Of a stretch of DNA of 64,000 nucleotides, positions 25,130 through 48,500 are shown piece after piece. The stretch is taken from assembly GCA_012861695.1 (NCBI GenBank), contig JAAOOA010000028.1, forward strand, positions 14,667,173 to 14,731,172. The letters are read 5' to 3'. The stretch is from Trematomus loennbergii. Lineage: Eukaryota; Chordata; Actinopteri; Perciformes; Nototheniidae. A program made the position numbers and the translations under genes. Below the pieces are notes generated by a model. The model was given only the letters and a program-made list of their open reading frames with translations. It was not told the origin of the DNA and did no database searches. Every line of letters starts with the position of its first letter. Position 1 is the stretch's first letter.

Positions 25130-25965
25130 TTAAAGGTCCCATGTCATGGCCATTTCCATTGATCATAATTCCATTGTTGAGGTCTACTAGAATAGATTTA
25201 TATTGTGCAATTTTCCAAACTCACATTGGTTTCTCATACAGCATCTCTGTAAACTACGTGTATTCACTGAATTTCACTCTCTGCCTTTAACGGCTCGTTG
25301 GAGCTCCAATAGCTCCAGCCCCCACCCTCCCTGTGAGCACAGTGTGCTCTGATTGGTCGGGACGTTGTGAATCGCGCTGAGCTCCGTGGAGGTGTGGTTT
25401 CCTTGTTTAGCGATACACAGCCAAACACAGCCAAACTCATCCTGAGCACACACAAACTCACAGCCGAAGTAAAAACAATAAGTGTGGCTTGATATTAAGT
25501 AAGAAAAAGGTTGATAAACGCTGTGAGAATGGGTCTGCAGAGAGAATTTCGCCGCGATCCCAACTGTCTGTTATCAGCCTGCAGCCAGGGAGGAGAAATC
25601 AGCAGAGCTGCCTGCACTGAGTGTGTGTGTGTGAGGAAGTCCGTGGATTGGTCAATTTGAACCAATCAGCGGGGGCTTATCGTAACGGCTCCGCGGACAT
25701 AACGTAACGGCTCCACGGATTGGTCCATTTGCTTCCGGGTACCGCATGACCGTATCACGTCATAGCTCTGGGCGTGGCTACTGGGTATCCAGACGTCACG
25801 ATGCCCAGGAAGAACATGAGGAGGTATTTTCTGTGTTAGAGTTTTACTCCCTACAGGGTGTACTTTGAGGGTTTTTGACTCTGCAGACCGTTTACATGCA
25901 TAAAAACCTTCATAAGACACAAGGGGACGGGTAATAACCGGAAAAGCATGACATGGGACCTTTAA
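25130..25965. mobile_element. TTAA-flanked TIR element, family 2
   Basis: TTAA at 25130-25133 and 25962-25965. Termini AGGTCCCATGTCATG are inverted at the right end. About 836 bp with no coding capacity. Its interior (25465-25560) shares a block with 23890-23990 in inverted orientation. Confidence 0.8.
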
Positions 25966-26609
25966 GTACTTTGTCAGGCTTAATATTTATCTGTAGTTAC
26001 CCCCAAAGCTTTTTTCTTATTCAAAAGAAGACCTTAACCTAAAGTATTCTTTAATGTTTAAATAAAGCCTAATTAGTTTGTCTGTTTTGCACATCCTCCT
26101 GTTAATATCTTTGGACGTCCTGCACTAAACTGTTTTATTGTAGAGATCACTTACAGTATCTTATTGATATTTTATATTATATATTTCTATCATTGACCTT
26201 CTACTTTCCCCCTAAAGTATGTACTCTTAATATTTTTATGTTTTCATCAAATATAACATATTCAACAAAAAATTCAATAGCGTGCTTTAACCACTAGGTG
26301 GTGCGGGTTAAAAAACTGTCAAGTTTACAGTGTTAACACAATAAATTATACTTTCCAGTATAAGTTTCCAGTTTAGTTCATGACGGATGTATTTTGTTAT
26401 CCACACATATCTTTTTTTGATATTTGTAACACCAAACCGACAGAAAAGATGGTCTTAACATGACCCAGTGGTCTAGTTAATAAAACATAATAATATCAAA
26501 CATAATATTACTATTAACTTTATTGTAAAATTAAAACAGAACGGTAAAGAAAAATACAGTTTCCGGTGTCCGTGTGAGGCTTCTCTCGATTTGAAGCTCA
26601 TGCATTTGG
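25966..26609. other. Non-coding DNA with repeat fragments
   Basis: Parts of 26360-26480 (GACGGATGTATTTTGTTAT and ACATGACCC.G..CTAGTTAA words) recur at 28230-28545, so this is probably one more broken copy of that repeat. Confidence 0.45.
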
Positions 26610-27303
26610 CGCGTTCACACCGGAGTACTTTTCCCACAATAGTTCATCAGAACTCAGATATATTTGCATTCACACCAAAAAGCCCCCTGAACTAAATTAG
26701 TTCATCAGAACCATTTTTACCCCCTTTTCAGTCCCTGCTAGAGAGCAGGGACTTTTGTGCGAGAAAAAGGTTCCTATGTCTGATTGGCTGGGCGGAATGC
26801 AAACCACGCCCTGTAAAACTCCCAAAAAGTTTTGTGAAGCCGCCATTTTATTATCCTCGCATTAGCATTATTAGCATTAGCATTAGCCCAGCGCACAAAC
26901 GCAGAGAGACTAACTTATGGCAACACAAAAGAAAACATGGGAGCGGTGGAGATGAGGAGGTGTCGGCGTTCTGGCGATTTACTCGGAAGGCTTCAGTAGA
27001 AGCTGCTGGGAGTCCCAGCAGCTTCTACTGAAGCCAGTCCCCAATTCCAGGGACTTCCGGCCGGGGACTTCCGGCCGGGGACTCCGGGTGGCAGTATACG
27101 CCGTGAAGTGGTTTGCGGCCTGCCAGTAAACCCAAAGCAGAAGAAGAAGAAGTGACGTCAGCGGCTTCATTTGCCTAATCCACCCCCAGGAACTCATTGA
27201 GGTGTGAACGCGATCTGCTTTAGTTCATCAGAACTAAAAGAGTTCTCATGAACTGAGTTCTCATGAACTATTGTGGGAAAAGAACTTGGTGTGAACGCCC
27301 CTA
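26610..27303. mobile_element. TIR element with long imperfect ends and an internal perfect hairpin
   Basis: Ends carry GCGTTCACACC followed by TTTTCCCACAATAGTTCATC on the left and the complement on the right, about 45 bp with mismatches. About 0.7 kb, non-coding. It contains tandem GGGACTTCCGGCC units near 27051-27083 and the hairpin at 26989-27035. Superfamily not assigned. Confidence 0.7.
26989..27035. repeat. Perfect 23-bp inverted repeat with one-base loop
   Basis: Arms 26989-27011 and 27013-27035 are exact complements around a single G at 27012. Confidence 0.95.
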
Positions 27304-27765
27304 TTGTACCATGAACCTACACCTGTAACAGTCAAAGACAGGCAACTTTTGAGGAGTTGGAAAGGTAGTTTCTGAAAATGTTAGAAATAAGGTACACACA
27401 TAATACAATGCCATAATAACTTTGTATTATTAGTGTAGGACACTTATGTATGTATAACATCTGAAGATGTGTAGTTTTATTCATGTTTTCACATAATTTT
27501 ACAGCATATTGCTATATTATTTCACATGTTTTACTTCTACACATTAATATCTGATTTGTAAAACATCATAGACAGAAAGGTATATCCGTCATTTAACGGT
27601 AAACTATTGAAATTCTGATTCCATAGATGTGTCTCCCATCACCCAAATCCCCTGACTATTCTCTCAACTCAGTATTTACATTCTTATATTCAAAGAAAAT
27701 CAGTAATATCTTTAAAAACGACAAGTCCCTATCAGCTGTGCACCGTTATGGTGTAAATATAGCCT

Positions 27766-28540
27766 ATCTACCAATTGGATCAAATATAAAAGTCAACCGC
27801 ATTAGTATTGATACTGCAAGGAGACGTATTGTGTGAAAATAAATTGAAGATGTTGTGTAATTGCTGATATATTTATGATCCACGTCACATATTCAGTTTC
27901 GGTGGCAGTTCTTCCAGTTTGTCTAGAAGTCTTCTAATCAGGGCTCTATAAATAAAGAACTATGGCAGATGTGTAATATTTAATGCAGCCGAACCGTGTA
28001 TTACAATGCCGTTATGTGATGACTTTCAAAGAGAAAAGCAAGCACACTCGGAATAAAGTATTATTTTTAAATCTTTCGGATTTCATATCGCATAAACACC
28101 ATATCCCAACGTGCATTGCGGCTAAAACATCCAATCACCGAGCTTCAACCATAGCTGAGGATCTTGGGTAATCAGTTCAGTGGGTGTGTAGCGCAATGAC
28201 GCTCGAAATGTCCCATACAGGCCTACGTCTGTTTCCAGTTTTGTTTATGACGGATGTATTTTGTTATACACACATTCCTTCATATTTTTCATTAAAGTAT
28301 TTCGTGAAGCCTTCTAAAATGTTTTAAAATATAACTAGGTTTCTAGTTGAAGAGTTTATAAATGAACATGAACCCAAGCTGTTGCCTGGCAACGCAATTC
28401 TGTTGATAGTTATGGCTGATAAGGCTTATCACTTATTGGCTTATTACTTATTACTGTTTTTATATTTTAAACCCCAAACTGATGGAAAAACCCCACAGCA
28501 ACATAGAAAAGACGGTCATAACATGACCCGGCGCTCTAGT
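27766..28540 (+). mobile_element. Partial copy of the foldback element (spacer plus part of one arm)
   Basis: 27766-28119 matches the foldback spacer and start of its right arm (29489-29850) almost base for base; 28255-28420 matches 29940-30085. The stretch between differs, so this is a rearranged related copy rather than a simple duplicate. Confidence 0.75.
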
Positions 28541-30937
28541 TAAAGGTGGGTATAGGTAATTTCGGAGAAACCAGCTCGAGTGCGCTAGAATAAAAAAAAA
28601 ATACTCAACCGGAGAAAATCTGCCACTTCCTTACAGAGCCCCTCCTCCAACACACACAATCGCGCACATGACCAATGAGGGCACGAGATAAGTTTGTGCA
28701 CAGATGGACAACACACTCTCACTCCATAAACGTCCAGGAGCGACGCTTGGTCAGGGTCCCGAGGCGTGCAGTTGGGACGCTCCGAGGCTCCTTCAGCTTC
28801 ATAAACAGACGCAAATAGCTTTCAACTGATTGCAATGTATTCCCATCTGCGACGGGATTTGACGCTCATGGAAGCACGGCATTCGTTTGTGTCGGCGTTT
28901 GTTAAAGGCAATGTGAGCGTCCATTCCCATTGGATAACGGAGAATTGTACCCCCGGAAGTAAGTATTCCCCTTACTGTCGATTGATTTGACAGTGATATC
29001 TCCACTACTCATCAACTCAAAAACACCAGATTATCCTTGTTAATTAAACGACATTGATAGGTTTTAGTGTGTGTACAATGCTTTTGTCACGTTTTCCCCT
29101 TCAATTCTGAGAAACAAGTAGTTTTCTATGAGTTTTGGATGGCCGAAGACATTACATTACCCACAATCCTCTGTAGCAACCATAGACTGTATATTGCAAC
29201 AGGCAACAGCTTCGGTTCATGTTAATTTACAAACTCTTCAACTACAACCGTAGTTATATTTAAAAACATGTTAGAAGGCCTCACGAAATACTTTAATGTA
29301 AATTAAAATTTAAATGTGAAGGAATGTGTGTATATTAACTGTGGGTTTTTCTCTGGAAGTTTTTCCTTGTACGATGTGAGGGTCAAAGGACAGATGATGC
29401 CGTTTTTCTCATACTGATATTCCGCTATGCACGCTGGGATTTGGTGTTTATGCGATGTGAAATCCGAAAACATTTAAAAAAATGTATCTACCAATTGGAT
29501 CAAATATAAAAGTCAGCCGAATTAGTGTTGATACTGCAAGGGGACGTATTGTGTGAAAGAAATGTAAGATGTTGTTTAATTGCTTATATATTTAAGATGC
29601 ACGTCAAGTTTTCAGTTTTGGCGGCAGTTCCTGTTTGTCTAGAAGTCTTCTCATCAGGGCTCTATAAATAGAGTTAACTACGGCAGATATGTAATATTTA
29701 ATGCAGCCGAAACGTGTATTACAATGCCGTTATGTGATGACTTTCAAAGAGAAAAGCAAGCACACTCGGAATAATGTATTATTTAATTATTTTTTTTAAA
29801 TGTTTTCGGATTTCACATCGCATAAACACCAAATCCCAGCGTGCATAGCGGCATATCAGTATGAGAAAAACGGCATCATCTGTCCTTTGACCCTCACATC
29901 GTACAAGGAAAAACTTCCAGAGAAAAACCCACAGTTAATATACACACATTCCTTCACATTTACATTTTAATTTACATTAAAGTATTTTGTGAGGCCTTCT
30001 AACATGTTTTTAAATATAACTACGGTTGTAGTTGAAGAGTTTGTAAATTAACATGAACCGAAGCTGTTGCCTGTTGCAATATACAGTCTATGGTTGCTAC
30101 AGAGGATTGTGGGTAATGTAATGTCTTCGGCCATCCAAAACTCATAGAAAACTACTTGTTTCTCAGAATTGAAGGGGAAAACGTGACAAAAGCATTGTAC
30201 ACACACTAAAGCCTATCAATGTCATTTAATTAACAAGGATAATCTGGTGTTTTTGAGTTGATGAGTGGTGGAGATATCACTGTCAAATCAATCGACAGTA
30301 AGGGGAATACTTACTTCCGGGTGTACAATTCTCCGTTATCCAATGGGAATGGATGCTCACATTGCCTTTAACAAACACCGACACAAACGAATGCCGTGCT
30401 TCATGAGCGTCAAATCCCGCCGCAGATGGGAATACATTGCAATCAGTTGAAAGCTATTTGCGTCTGTTTATGAAGCTGAAGGAGCCTCGGCGCGTCACAA
30501 CTGCACGCCTCGGGACCCTGACCAAGCATCGCTCCTGGACGTGTATGGAGTGAGAGTGTGTTGAGATCGAAGGCTGACAGGCAGGTAGGCCATAGATTTT
30601 GAAAATACACAGCCGGAAAAAATCTGCCACTTCCTTACAGAGCCCCTCCTCCAACACACACAAACGCGCACATGACCAATGAGGGCACGAGATAAGTTTG
30701 TGCACAGATGGAAGGCTGACAGGCAGGTAGGCCATCCAGTTATTTTAGCCGGGCCGGCTAAAATGATTGGTCGTGCTTTTTACAGTACTACGGCTTCCAC
30801 AGATGAGATTTTTTTATGGATTTTTTGTCAAAGCACTTAAGATATTCATTGCTATCGGGATGTTAAGAGCATTCCATGGAATATAACACAAAGTGTATCT
30901 CGAGCCGGTTTCTCAAACTTACCTACCCCACCTTTAA
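28540..30937 (+). mobile_element. TTAA-flanked MITE, family 1, copy 2, split by the foldback element and partly duplicated
   Basis: Starts with TTAA at 28540-28543 and ends with TTAA at 30934-30937. The first 165 bp run to 28708, the foldback follows, and the MITE resumes at 30571 for about 22 bp. It then restarts at an earlier internal point (ATTTTGAAAATACACAGCC, 30595) and reads to its end, so a segment of about 143 bp is tandemly duplicated. Confidence 0.8.
28709..30563. mobile_element. Large foldback element: two arms of about 774 bp around a 308-bp spacer
   Basis: Left arm 28709-29482 and right arm 29791-30563 are reverse complements with scattered differences. Outer ends are CAACACACTCTCACTCC and its complement. 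The element interrupts a MITE whose sequence continues on both sides, with AGATGGA on the left and AGATCGA on the right as a probable 7-bp target duplication bearing one substitution. No open frame of note. Superfamily not assigned. Confidence 0.88.
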
Positions 30938-30964
30938 TAGACAAAATAATTTCATACATATTAT

Positions 30965-31260
30965 TAATGACTTTATTTTGAAATTCAGTTCCTGACGGAC
31001 GGCAAAAAAGCCCGACATTATATAATTAAACAAATAAATAAAAACAAGGATAATTGTGTGTTATTGTTGAGTAAATAACAGTGTGTTATTTAGAAAAGAA
31101 TAGCAAATTAGAAGGAAGAAAATATTTAAAAAATACATATTTCAGTATTCTGAGGCTCTGAGCCCCATTTCTTTTCCTCACGGACCGCAAAAAAAGTCCG
31201 ACATTATACAATTTAAAATAAAAACAATAATTGTGGCTTGATATTGAGTAAGAAAATGTT
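30965..31260 (+). mobile_element. Repeat shared with 23890-24190 in opposite orientation
   Basis: AAGGATAATTGTGTGTTATT and later AACAATAATTGTGGCTTGAT match the complement of the 24 kb block over nearly 300 bp with substitutions. Confidence 0.65.
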
Positions 31261-33203
31261 TTTATGAACCACACAGCTTCCGGTCTTCCAAGACCCGACC
31301 GGACAAAAAGACGTGGTGCAGGCACGAAACACACTACCAATAGAAATACATTGCTTTTAAAATCATTCTGTGTGACACGAAAAAAAGTGGAAAATTGTGT
31401 TGGTGAACACGAATCAATAGATTACATTTCGTGACTATAACACGAAATGCCGCGAGACTGGGTTGAAATATCAGACCCTTTACTGCGATGTGTATTGATA
31501 AATGGAAAGATGGACGTGGAGGATTATAATGAAATCCTCTTTTGTCATACTTGAACACAGCACCACACACACAATGAAACTACAACTCTGCATTTAACCC
31601 ATCCTAATAAGTGGGTTATGTTAAAATGAATGGCTCTGTCTTTGGAGGTAAAGTAGCAGACTTAAATGTTATTGCAACTTCTTCTCTGATTCCAAGCTTT
31701 TTTTCAGTTTACTCCTTGAGTAGGCCTATTCTGGTAACTATTAAGCGTTTTCTACAAAATATGAGGTTACAATCATCAGTTGGCTAACTTAGCCTAGCGC
31801 ACATACTACAAGTATAAAGGACAGTTCGTTGCTCTGTCAATAGGTAACAAAATCTGTCACCTATTACTTCCAAGGCTCAGTTATGAACTTGCTGATTCCT
31901 GTTTGTTTAATCCAAACCATGTAAAAAAAAAATTGCTTTAAATACACAAACCCTGAGCAACAACGTTCACCAAATGTCCCTAAAATCATTCAGAATAAAT
32001 TATTACAAATAAAATGTTCTAACCTTATGCCTAAACCCATCATTCTCTTATAACATTGTTGGTATTCATGATTTCAGCACACAGGTGTATGATGTCATAA
32101 GAGCCTATAGATGCTCTTTTCCCTGTGTTTAATGTCAGTTAACTGTAGACAAATGACTCACAGCCAGACACTTCTTTCATGCTTCAACCCTCCTCCACCC
32201 CCCCCCCCCACGCTGTAGGCTAAACTAGCTAGTGATCAGTCCCAGTCATTAAGCCCAGCAGCAGCAGCATGCTGTGTGAACAAACATCCCTAATCACAGC
32301 CTCTTAAAGACTCCTAATGAGTCTCTGCTAATTAGGCCTCTCCCTCTGAGTCAATCTTTTCTCTCTCTGCCCCACTCTGTTAGCCAGGACTCATTTGTCT
32401 GCTATAGATTAGTGGATGTAGGGGCCGCTGGATGTGTATGTGTGTTTGTGTACTTGTGTGAGGTTGGGCCAAATCAGGCTATTGAAAATCATCAGTAGTT
32501 AAAGTGAGGGTTTAGGACGGGAAAGTCATCTATGATTAAAGGTGAAGAAGGCTGTCAACCTTAATCCATCCAAGAATATTGAAGACCAGATCACATCAAA
32601 TATCTCCCCTTTAAACCTCTGCGGACAAATATTTAATTTATCCTAAACCAATGCAGGCTTTCAAATATCCTTTTAAATTAACCCTTTAATTTTGGTGTTG
32701 TTTAAATAAATAAAAAGATGAAACGGCTGTAAGCAGAAAAGGTTTGCTAATCATAATTGATCAAAAAGGAATACTTAAAATTGAAGCCAGACATTTTGTT
32801 TTTTTTATCTAGTTTGATGAACAATATATTATTTCAGGTCAATGTAATTCAGTACATGGGTTGGTACTTGGCTATCAAAATGTGATATTTAGGAGAATAC
32901 AGACTCCTAAAGATTGAGATCATAGATTCAATTCTGCACTTGATTAGTGGCCTATGTCATTCAAACGTTTTGGTGAAAATCATCCTGGGATATTGGTTGT
33001 TATGTCATATAGAAAATGTTTGTGTTAAAATCACTATCACTATCTAATACTTCTTGAAAATCAGTTTTATATCTGTACTTATGTCACTTTTCAGAAAGCT
33101 TAAGTAGGTCATCATCACCCTCCCTCACAGAATAAAGGCTTCCAGCAGCAGCTATCCATAGACTCTAAAACCCCTGGATTCACATTCCGATTGAACAATA
33201 CAA
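31261..33203. other. Intergenic DNA, no gene seen
   Basis: Short C-run near 32196-32209. No exon or transposon termini recognised. Confidence 0.5.
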
Positions 33204-33206
33204 GTG

Positions 33207-33264
<58 letters not shown>

Positions 33265-33274
33265 GTGTGTGTGT

Positions 33275-33350
<76 letters not shown>

Positions 33351-33359
33351 TGTGGTGTG
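33204..33359. repeat. (GT)n microsatellite, interrupted
   Basis: About 156 bp with four or five phase breaks (TGTTGTG, GTGGTG). Confidence 0.98.
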
Positions 33360-45430
<12,071 letters not shown>

Positions 45431-45538
45431 TTAAGTTAAAGCATGCAGCTCTGTATCAGGAGGAGGGGTTTCTGGGTAAAGAGTCTTCTTTGGTGAAGAA
45501 TGCAGATCGTACGCTGGAGTGCATAACGTTTTCAGTCT
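45431..45538 (-). CDS. SLC6 exon 14: cytosolic C-terminus and stop
   Basis: 36 codons ending in [23 protein letters not shown], then [15 protein letters not shown]. The opening matches the family C-tail (RL..L.TP..DL). The end lacks the class I PDZ-type ETHL/ETHF end of BGT1/GAT3. The acceptor is T7-AG. ATTAAA on this strand at 45382-45387 could be a polyadenylation signal, with weak support. Confidence 0.88.
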   Translation of the reverse strand, partial: RLKTLCTPAYDLHSSPKKTLYPETPPPDTELHALT

Positions 45539-48500
45539 CTAAAAAAACAAAGAATTGCATGGGAAACATAAATCAAAGCATAAACCATAAAATAACAGTA
45601 GCCCACTAAAATCCACAAATGTGGCTGTGTAATGGTTCAAATTGTGGTCAGTCCCTTCACATAGAACATATGTAACAACGTATTGACAGAGTATAGAAAT
45701 AAATTAAAAGGAAAATAAAGTTTTGTTTAAAGGAACTTCAAAAGGAAGGGTTTGGATATAGATATATGTAGCTTTCAGGTATGTACATATTCAACAAATT
45801 GTTACACTTGTTAAACTTAAATAATACAATGCTAATTTCCTTTATTGAAGCTGGGTTGACACACTAACCTGTCTCAGTGTTCCCGGGGTTACAGCCATAC
45901 GATAGATAATCCACAGAGGAGTCAGGAGAACTGAAGACAAAGCAAGAACCATCCCAATGGCAAAGCCCCACCAGGGGTACTCGTAGGTGCTGTTGTATTT
46001 CAGCGGGGTGAACTTGACCATAGAGAATATCAGGGTTCCCTGTCACAAAACAAGTGGAATAAAAAGAAAATCAGAGGAACAGCTTACGTTTTCATCAATG
46101 GATATATAAATATATTTATGTTATTGTCATTGTGATATTTTTCCAGTGAATGTCTTAAATTTGTCTTTGCGTCTAAACAGATACAACAATACTCAATACA
46201 TTTACTTACAACACAGAGACATGGTGTGATGAACTTCCAACAATATTTCATAAGCGATGAGGGGTAGTAGCCAATCATTTCCTTTATATTGTCATAATAA
46301 CGATCAGCACCTTGTAGTCAGGGAGTCATTCAAGAATATGATCAAACACTGGGATTCATCTACATCACGATATAAAAGGGCAAGGTCTGATGCCTGGCCA
46401 CGTGCTCATAAGGACAAGGGGGAAGAATTTCAGCACTACTACTGAGTCCATTACATTCCTGAGAACGGTCTCAAGTCTTTCTTCTTTTGGTCCAAGAGGA
46501 ATGAAAGCTAAGTTAATGTGTAAGATAGTACTGGCCTCACAGATAGGCGGGAATGTTCTGCCCTCCAGGCAGTTGTTCAAATGTTTTAATGGCTTTAGCA
46601 GTGCCCTCTGGTTACTTATGCAGTGCAGATGAAAAAAAACTTGATAAGTGAGTAAAATTAGCAAATATCAATACAATGTTTTGTTAACATGATTTGTAAT
46701 ATTTTACAGTATCACTGTTATTCATAATGGTATAGTTTTAGGGGCTAACATTACTTAACATATATATACTGTATGTCTGTTGGACTCCTAATTTTCCTTG
46801 CTTAAAATGATCTTGTTGCTTACATATATCCATCCCACACAGACGCACTCCAAAATGGCAAAAATCATTAATGGTATTCCACTGCAAGCATAGTAATCAA
46901 ACAGCAGAAATACATAAAGTCCTCCCTACAGCACATGACAGAGAAGACAGAAACAGGAACACAAAATAGATTGTTTTGTTAAATGCACAACATATTTAGC
47001 ACGGAAAGAGAGACTTAATGGTACAGCCTTTAATTCTTAATGTTATAGATTAAAAAAGTAGACTCTCACCTCAGTCACCATAAACAGGCCAATAACAAAG
47101 GAAACACCACAGATGATCAGCAGAAGTAGTTTACGTCGATGACCAATGAGAAAGAAGGATGGAAACATGTCTGATATGGCTGTCACCAGGCCTTCCAGAC
47201 ACACAAACTGTGGTAAAAGATAAATGTCACATTTTATCTACACTGATTATAACAATTACGTTTCTAACCATTCTCAGGTCTTAAAGGTCTCCTATTATGC
47301 TATTTTTAGGCATATATTATGGGTCTCAGATATAAAAATATATAAAAAACATGTCTATGATGTGTTTTGCTCAAAATACCAAACAGATCATGCATTTTAG
47401 ACATCCCTCATATCCCTCTTTTTCAGCCCTGTTAGAGAAGTGCTGATTCTGGGTCAGTAGCTGCTGGTTGTCTGACACTTGGTGAGTTCCCTTACACACC
47501 GGGGACACATATTTATGTATGAAATACATCAAAAAGTGCATTTTGCATGATAGGAGACCTTTAAGACTTTTGGAAATGTTTTAGTCTTCATGACTTCAAC
47601 CAACAAGGCAGTGCATATTCTGTCCAAGCATTTACTGTAACTTAAGCCTGATTGCTTATATCTTTTATGTATTTGGATACTTAATATCTCTAGATCTAGA
47701 TATCACAAGACACAACCATTGAAAATATCTTGTGGAATATTTGCACATGAAAAGCAATACAAATCAATCAAAAGTAAAAGGAAATAGAGATATATTGATG
47801 TTGTCTTTTCATGCAGGGATTTAATTATAATTAAAGTATCAGGGGGGCTTATAACCAAATGTTATAATTCTTATGTACAGTATATTTTAAATACAGCTGA
47901 ATGTGAAAACTTTACCTCACTGTCCAATCCAAGAAGGATAATCATGATGAAGAAGAAGGCAGCCCAGAGTTGAGGTAAAGGCATCATGGATAAAGCCCGA
48001 GGGTAAGCAATGAATGCCAGGCCAGGACCTGCAAGTAGATAGCCAAATGTCTTAGGAATTAGTACACTTATAATTTCTATATATAGCACCTGATTTTAAG
48101 GTTGGAATTAGACCAGAACCTGCTTAGTTGTGAGTGATGATGAGTTATTCAAACTAAATCTTTTATTTCGGCCCCATGTACACCAGCTGGTATTCAGTAG
48201 GTTGCAATATGCAATCTAACCACGAGATGGCACTATCATACACACTGGTCGTAAAAAAGGTGATAATATTTCTGTGTTGTGTTTACAGCGAGTTTCTGCT
48301 GCCGCCAATGGGTCAAAATATCAGGTGCTGCAGGATTTGATTATTAATAGATTTTATCTTGGATTATGTTTAGGAAATAAGGAATACATTTAGAGAGTAG
48401 GGTCCTCATAAGTACTTTACAGGTACAAGAATGATGTTCTTGTGAATTATAATTGAAAGAACCCTGCAGCACACATTGATGTGAGGTCCCACATGACATA

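Noticed and set aside
46257..46664. Open frames inside SLC6 intron 11 as a gene or alternative exon
   Set aside because: No SLC6 or other motif; flanking exon phases need no extra exon.
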